Below are positions 59,883 through 64,000 of a stretch of 64,000 bases of DNA, piece by piece. Origin of the DNA: Chania multitudinisentens RB-25 (GTDB lineage: Bacteria > Pseudomonadota > Gammaproteobacteria > Enterobacterales > Enterobacteriaceae); assembly GCF_000520015.2 (NCBI RefSeq), contig NZ_CP007044.2, positions 2,294,001-2,358,000 on the forward strand, read 5' to 3'. Below the pieces are notes generated by a model. The model searched no databases. It saw only the letters and a list, made by a program, of their open reading frames with translations, and was not told the DNA's origin. Within the stretch, counting starts at the first letter, position 1. Every line of letters starts with the position of its first letter. The translations under genes were made by a program, and so were the position numbers.

Positions 59883-60003
59883 GGTTAGTTCCTTATTCAG
59901 AAATTAAAAACGAAAAGGCCATGCTTCCCGAAGGAGGCATGGCCTGATGTGTAGTGATGGGATTGTGTTAATTTAAGGTTTGGCAGATGCAAAGATAAGC
60001 CAG

Positions 60004-60549
60004 TTATGATGCCTTCTTCCCAGCAACCGATACTGACAGTGGCTGGTAATACTGTGGGTCGAAAACGGACAGTGGCAGCCTAACCTGATGGCCGTTGCGC
60101 TCTTCGGTCGCCTTCATGATTTCAACGGCACTGACGTTTTCAACACATTCATGCTCCAGAAAAGCCTCCTGAGAACGGGGAGCGTCGCTATCGCCAAAGG
60201 GGGCTACCTCCATATTCCCCATCGCCAGTGTGTTGCCACTTTTGTCTTTCAGACGCAGGGAAAGGGTCAGCGGACCGAAGCCCTCGCCGCTGCCGCCGTT
60301 ATCCAGACGGAACTGGTAGACGCAAACATTGCCTGGTACCCAGACCGTATCCGTGTTGCGGATACTGATATAGCGTTGTTCGTCAGCATAAGCGGATGAC
60401 AGGTGACACAGCATTAAACCGGCGATGACAGGTAAACCTTTAACCAATCGGCTCACGGATGGCATGATTTTGCGGTAAGTAGACTTTGCCCATACCCTTG
60501 CCATCGTGAGAGTAGGTATCGCGATCACCTTCTGATAATCCTTTTCCAT
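60004..60549 (-). CDS. IrmA-like secreted Ig-fold protein
   Basis: Predicted secreted small beta-sandwich protein, 181 residues from ATG 60549 or about 153 from ATG 60465. Seen: a long basic N-region, hydrophobic core (VIAGLMLCHLSSAYA) and mature start DEQRYISIRNTDTVWVPGNV; two Cys (CVYQF; HECVEN) probably forming a disulfide. The mature part closely resembles IrmA of uropathogenic E. coli as I recall it, a small fibronectin-like protein reported to mimic interleukin receptors. The role in this organism is unknown. Confidence 0.78.
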   Translation of the reverse strand: MEKDYQKVIAIPTLTMARVWAKSTYRKIMPSVSRLVKGLPVIAGLMLCHLSSAYADEQRYISIRNTDTVWVPGNVCVYQFRLDNGGSGEGFGPLTLSLRLKDKSGNTLAMGNMEVAPFGDSDAPRSQEAFLEHECVENVSAVEIMKATEERNGHQVRLPLSVFDPQYYQPLSVSVAGKKAS

Positions 60550-60585
60550 CGATCTTTGCCTTTAGTGTTTGTTATTAAGAAAAGA

Positions 60586-61206
60586 TCAGCAATTGCCCGT
60601 GCGGCGACACAATTCCACCATGCTCTGCTGCGCCACCCATTGCTGCAGTTTTCGGTCACTTTCTGAGCGCTTAGTCGCTAAGGCAGACTGCTGTTGTTTA
60701 TTAACACAATTCTCTGAGATTGCCATGACTACTTTTGGACTAAATTGCTGCCAGGCAAGCTCTATGGCTTTTGCTGAGTCCTCAGCCAATACAGCGGCTC
60801 GCTCAGCTTGATCCCTGAGTTGGTATTGACTATCAATAATAGCGAAATAGCATCCTTCTCCTTTATCTTCTCCCTGATAAACGGTTTCAATATCGTTGTA
60901 TGTGTCACCAGCAGGATGTAAATCCAGTTTGCGGATAGTGTGGGTTTTCTTGTCGGCCAGGAAAATCGCACCGCCGCCACGGACACGCAGCAGAAACTGT
61001 TTCGTCCACGGGTAGTTATCAATCACGCTGGCCTGATAGAGCATGTTGTGCAGCGTTTTGTCATCCATGCCATCAGCAGATTTCCAGCCATCGGCCTGCA
61101 TGTATTGCCAGGTTTTGACAGTACCGACAGTGTTTCCAGCGTCAGCCGGAAAAACTGCACCAAGCCAAAAGCTGGCGGCCAGCACTGTAGTGGTAAGTAA
61201 TTTCAT
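60586..61206 (-). CDS. Hypothetical secreted protein of CP4-type islands
   Basis: Not recognised beyond its context. 206 residues. Seen: a signal peptide (MKLLTTTVLAASFWLGAVFP, cleavage near ADA), a beta-rich region (WTKQFLLRVRGGGAIFLAD), then a helical Gln/Ala/Ser-rich C-terminal part and a final CRRTGNC Cys pair. It sits 36 bp upstream of the IrmA-like gene in the same orientation, so the two may be co-expressed and exported together. Confidence 0.7.
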   Translation of the reverse strand: MKLLTTTVLAASFWLGAVFPADAGNTVGTVKTWQYMQADGWKSADGMDDKTLHNMLYQASVIDNYPWTKQFLLRVRGGGAIFLADKKTHTIRKLDLHPAGDTYNDIETVYQGEDKGEGCYFAIIDSQYQLRDQAERAAVLAEDSAKAIELAWQQFSPKVVMAISENCVNKQQQSALATKRSESDRKLQQWVAQQSMVELCRRTGNC

Positions 61207-61211
61207 TGTGA

Positions 61212-61913
61212 TTATTCCTTCTGAGATATAAGCCCGTCGTCAGTTGCGACAAGCAATGAATGGAAAAAGCGAAAGTGGGGTAAAGCCTGAAGAAAATCCG
61301 GGTGAGATAGGATATCGCGCATCGCTATATCTGGAGCGAAGCTGCCGTTGTGGAGCGTGACCGCCCGAATATCGGTCAGGGGAAAAACGGCAATCCGGGC
61401 CTGATGCTCACCCGTCAGATACCACTCTCTCTCACGCAGAACCAAGCGATAGGGAGCAAGGTCTGTGCAGCGACAACCGCTTCCCAGTAGCGTCACCTTC
61501 CGGTGTTCCGATACTGCGCTCACCAGTCGTGTGAACACGCCCAAGTCTGGGGATGACGCTTGGGCCACTCCCTGCCAGATAAGGCAGGGAGACTCACCTG
61601 GACCGCTCAACAGTGAAGCGACCAGATGGTTATCCATACCAGGAAACAGTGCTTCAACGCCCGACTGGCGGGCAAATGTCATCACAGCCAGCTCTCTCTG
61701 GCGGCCGCCGGACAGCAAGCGACACTGACCCTTGCGATACTCTAGATCCAGATACATCAGCCGTTCCCGAAAGTCCCGGCGCAGGGTACGAACCGACACG
61801 CCAAATTCAGTTGCCAACGTTCGCAAATCTAGCGTTTCGCCCGCCACCAGACGGCTGATAATTAACGACAGCCTGACGGCAAGCCGGTCATGACGGCGTT
61901 CAGCCTGAGTCAT
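61212..61913 (-). CDS. WYL-domain transcriptional regulator (YfjR-like)
   Basis: DNA-binding regulator, 233 residues. Seen: N-terminal DeoR-like helix-turn-helix (LRTLATEFGVSVRTLRRDFRE) and a WYL domain (PYRLVLREREWYLTGEHQ) predicted to bind a ligand such as a nucleotide. Similar to E. coli YfjR (CP4-57), which lies beside yfjP and yfjQ. Its stop lies only 5 bp upstream of the start of the secreted-protein gene, so the two are probably co-transcribed. Confidence 0.87.
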   Translation of the reverse strand: MTQAERRHDRLAVRLSLIISRLVAGETLDLRTLATEFGVSVRTLRRDFRERLMYLDLEYRKGQCRLLSGGRQRELAVMTFARQSGVEALFPGMDNHLVASLLSGPGESPCLIWQGVAQASSPDLGVFTRLVSAVSEHRKVTLLGSGCRCTDLAPYRLVLREREWYLTGEHQARIAVFPLTDIRAVTLHNGSFAPDIAMRDILSHPDFLQALPHFRFFHSLLVATDDGLISQKE

Positions 61914-62125
61914 GAGACAGATTCTCCAGTGAGATAATTAGCTGAAAATAAAACAGTTATTTTAACGAGGGGCAGGGACAGGGAATGGACACAAGAAGAC
62001 GTATTTTTTACTGTTGCCGAAATCAACTTTGACGGGGCTTAGAGAGAAAACATAACAAATTCTATAGCTTATAAAACGTCATAACGGACAAGGTATGTCC
62101 CGAAGATAACGGCAGGTGCCCCAGC

Positions 62126-63001
62126 TCAGAAGAAAATCCAGTCCCAAACGGCACGGGCAACGGATACCACGGCCTCGCGGACGGTACGAATGACCGCTTT
62201 TAGTGGCGCGGGAATAAATGATGCCGCTTCAGCAGAATCAAATACCTCTCCCACCGCATCGCCAAAGCCCTCACGCGCCTGCTTTTTTACCGGTTCACTG
62301 CATAACCCCCCGTGCAATTGCGTCGCCAATGGGCTGGTGGCACGATCCGGCAGACAGCGCATCATAGTTTCGATCATTGATGGCAGATTCCACTCTGTCC
62401 TGGCTGAGACGGCGCACACCGGATTGTACAGTGAAAATAACTGACGAATGGAATTCAGCCTGGCCTCGATATTAGCTAACTGATTCGGCGAAGGCGTATT
62501 GCTGGTGGTCTTCCATTCATGGCATGGCTCGATTTTGTCAGCCTGGTTAACGACAAACAGTACCCGCTGCTGGTAACCCGTCATCACTCGCCGGTAGAAG
62601 CGTTCATCGACGGAGAAAGCACGATCATCAGCTTTGATGACCCACAGGATTAAATCCAGCTCAGGGAGGATATGGCGATACAGAGATTCATATTCTTTAT
62701 CTCGTTGCTCGCTCTCACCTACACCGGGTAGATCCACCAGTATAAGGCTATGGTCACCGCTGCTCAGTCGCAATCGCAGTACTTTACGGGTACAGGCATT
62801 GACATCACTGATGGGAGTGACCTCACTCTGGAACAGCGCATTGCAGAGCGACGATTTCCCCGCACCTGTTTTGCCCATGATCCCGATGACCGGTTCGTAG
62901 TGAGTGAGCTTTTGAATGTGGTCAAGAATATGTTTGCCAATGGCATGGGGGAGTGCCGCTAGCGGCTTTTCGATGGCCTGCAGACTTTCTAATGTATTCA
63001 T
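62126..63001 (-). CDS. YfjP/YeeP-type GTPase
   Basis: Era/TrmE-like GTP-binding protein, 291 residues. Seen: G1 GKTGAGKSS (residues 43-51), G3 DLPGVGES, G4 NQAD, and a G5-like CAVSART. The C-terminal third is amphipathic and hydrophobic (FIPAPLKAVIRTVREAVVSVARAVWDWIFF, quoted in parts: SFIPAPLKAVIRTV; RAVWDWIFF), suggesting membrane association. It is the usual first gene of CP4-type blocks. 61914-62125 and 63002-63289 show only promoter-like AT-rich sequence. Confidence 0.9.
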   Translation of the reverse strand: MNTLESLQAIEKPLAALPHAIGKHILDHIQKLTHYEPVIGIMGKTGAGKSSLCNALFQSEVTPISDVNACTRKVLRLRLSSGDHSLILVDLPGVGESEQRDKEYESLYRHILPELDLILWVIKADDRAFSVDERFYRRVMTGYQQRVLFVVNQADKIEPCHEWKTTSNTPSPNQLANIEARLNSIRQLFSLYNPVCAVSARTEWNLPSMIETMMRCLPDRATSPLATQLHGGLCSEPVKKQAREGFGDAVGEVFDSAEAASFIPAPLKAVIRTVREAVVSVARAVWDWIFF

Positions 63002-63289
63002 AGAGATATCTCAGTGAGAACATACGGCAATTCTCGTAATCAGGTGGGATACGAGGGATTCACAGAGATAAAATCTGTCTGAAATTTCTTGGAATGTAAT
63101 CAAATTAGTAGTTTTAACGATGAATGTTTATCGTAGTAAGTCACAGTATTTAATGGCATTTTAGATGCATTATTCGTAGAGGTTTAACACAGTGTACTTT
63201 CGTACAGGATAAAGATGGGTATGGAGCCATTATGGATATCCAACGAAGATGCAACACCCTGTGTTGAGAACAAGCGGAGTAAATAATCT

Positions 63290-64000
63290 ATGATGCACAA
63301 TGTTCCACCACCAATGGTGCTACTAGCTCGCTGGTTAAGAGGTAGGGCGAATGTAAACGGGAACTATGGTCATATTCTTTTCGAACAGATAATCCCGAAC
63401 GACAATACTGTTGTAGAAGAACTGCGTTCTTATTTCGAATCAGCACATCTTGATGCTCGAGAAGTGTTTCATCGTTCGGCCCGTATCGATCTGCATCCCG
63501 ATGCGGATGCACCAGGATCACATGCGAGATATCCGAACTGCCTGCCACCTACTGCTAGGAAAGGCTTGTTCGGAGAGGTCATGACGGGGCTGATGACACA
63601 AGCTTATCAGCTAGTTGGTGCTCATCAATGGACCGTTCCAATATTTCTCTTTCGCTACCATGCTGAAGTCGAGGCGTACCTCTTCGATCTAGCTCGCGAT
63701 CCAGATCGGGTGCGTGAAGTATCTGGGCGGCACGGGAACGATTTTATTGCATTAGGGATTGACCCGGAAAGTGGAGAAGTTGTTCGTTTCCTTGCGGGGG
63801 AAGCGAAATGGCGAGCAACGCTTACGCAAAGCACTATGGACAATATGATGTTGGGGGAATGGACTGGGCCTGAAAATGCCCGTGTACGTGATAACAAAGG
63901 TGTTTGGAACGAATTGAACCGGGGGCTTCCAACTCCTCAAGGATTGGAACAGATGCAACGCTTATTGTGTGAGAAGGCAAGAGAGCAATATGCGGAGGCT
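63290..64000 (+). CDS. Partial gene: HamA-like/PD-(D/E)XK nuclease candidate (defence)
   Basis: Open to the window edge: 237 residues seen from ATG 63290 (GGAG about 11 nt upstream), no stop. Seen: FGEVMTGLMTQAY (Glu96), then a strand pair VPIFLFRYHAEVEAYLF, GRHGNDFIALG (Asp151) and VVRFLAGEAKWR (Glu171, Lys173). The spaced Glu ... Asp ... Glu-x-Lys resembles the PD-(D/E)XK nuclease core, and the layout recalls HamA (DUF1837) of the Hachiman defence system, which is partnered by a helicase. No helicase is inside the window. Identity is inferred; another restriction-like family is possible. Confidence 0.5.
   Translation, partial: MMHNVPPPMVLLARWLRGRANVNGNYGHILFEQIIPNDNTVVEELRSYFESAHLDAREVFHRSARIDLHPDADAPGSHARYPNCLPPTARKGLFGEVMTGLMTQAYQLVGAHQWTVPIFLFRYHAEVEAYLFDLARDPDRVREVSGRHGNDFIALGIDPESGEVVRFLAGEAKWRATLTQSTMDNMMLGEWTGPENARVRDNKGVWNELNRGLPTPQGLEQMQRLLCEKAREQYAEA

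Overview
The window looks like the chromosome of a Serratia-type member of the Yersiniaceae (Enterobacterales). Three things suggest this: gene orders shared with E. coli (tapT-trxC-yfiF, emrRAB, ygaVP, yihUVW), copies of an ERIC-like intergenic palindrome around trxC, and an eight-gene MR/P-type fimbrial operon. No rRNA, tRNA or CRISPR array was found.

Layout. 0-10 kb is core genome: a tRNA-modifying DTW enzyme, thioredoxin 2, a SPOUT methyltransferase, an emrR - outer membrane factor - emrA - emrB multidrug efflux operon and an MFS exporter. 9.6-18.7 kb is a chaperone/usher fimbrial locus of the mrpABCDEFGH type. It is preceded by a LuxR-type and a PapI-like regulator and by a 760-bp control region with two GATC sites. 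18.8-30.2 kb is a sulfoquinovose (SQ) utilisation cluster. It has the E. coli sulfoquinovosidase (YihQ), sulfofructose kinase (YihV), sulfolactaldehyde reductase (YihU), repressor (YihW/CsqR) and YihO/YihP-type transporters. The two middle steps are carried by unrelated families: a class II aldolase in place of YihT and a fucose/arabinose-isomerase-like protein in place of YihS. A GalM-type mutarotase takes the YihR place. This hybrid of the E. coli sulfo-EMP pathway and the 'sulfo-EMP2' type is the most coherent metabolic finding.

30-48 kb holds mostly core or near-core genes: a NicO-family metal exporter, acid-shock protein Asr with an RstA-like box, a secreted alpha/beta hydrolase divergent from a membrane-embedded AraC regulator, YicN, SmrA, DoxX, GNAT, YgaV/YgaP with a clear ArsR-type operator, an inositol-phosphatase-like enzyme with an OPA sugar-phosphate transporter, a DMT permease, and a three-subunit molybdoenzyme (DmsABC-like layout, but apparently Cys-ligated Mo) divergent from an IclR regulator.

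48 kb to the right edge is accessory DNA. It holds an orphan P22-like tailspike and a complete IS3-family (IS150 group) element sitting in the loop of the tailspike terminator. A DUF1493 gene follows, with an upstream partner broken by an amber codon. Then come the 3' scrap of a tyrosine integrase, a complete IS481-family element with a 7-bp target duplication, a TPR protein and a truncated DapF-like gene. Last is a CP4-type island module: cbtA/cbeA toxin-antitoxin, RadC-like, DUF932, an IrmA-like secreted protein, a WYL regulator and a YfjP GTPase. The window ends inside an open gene whose spaced acidic/lysine motif suggests a PD-(D/E)XK nuclease of a defence system, possibly HamA-like.
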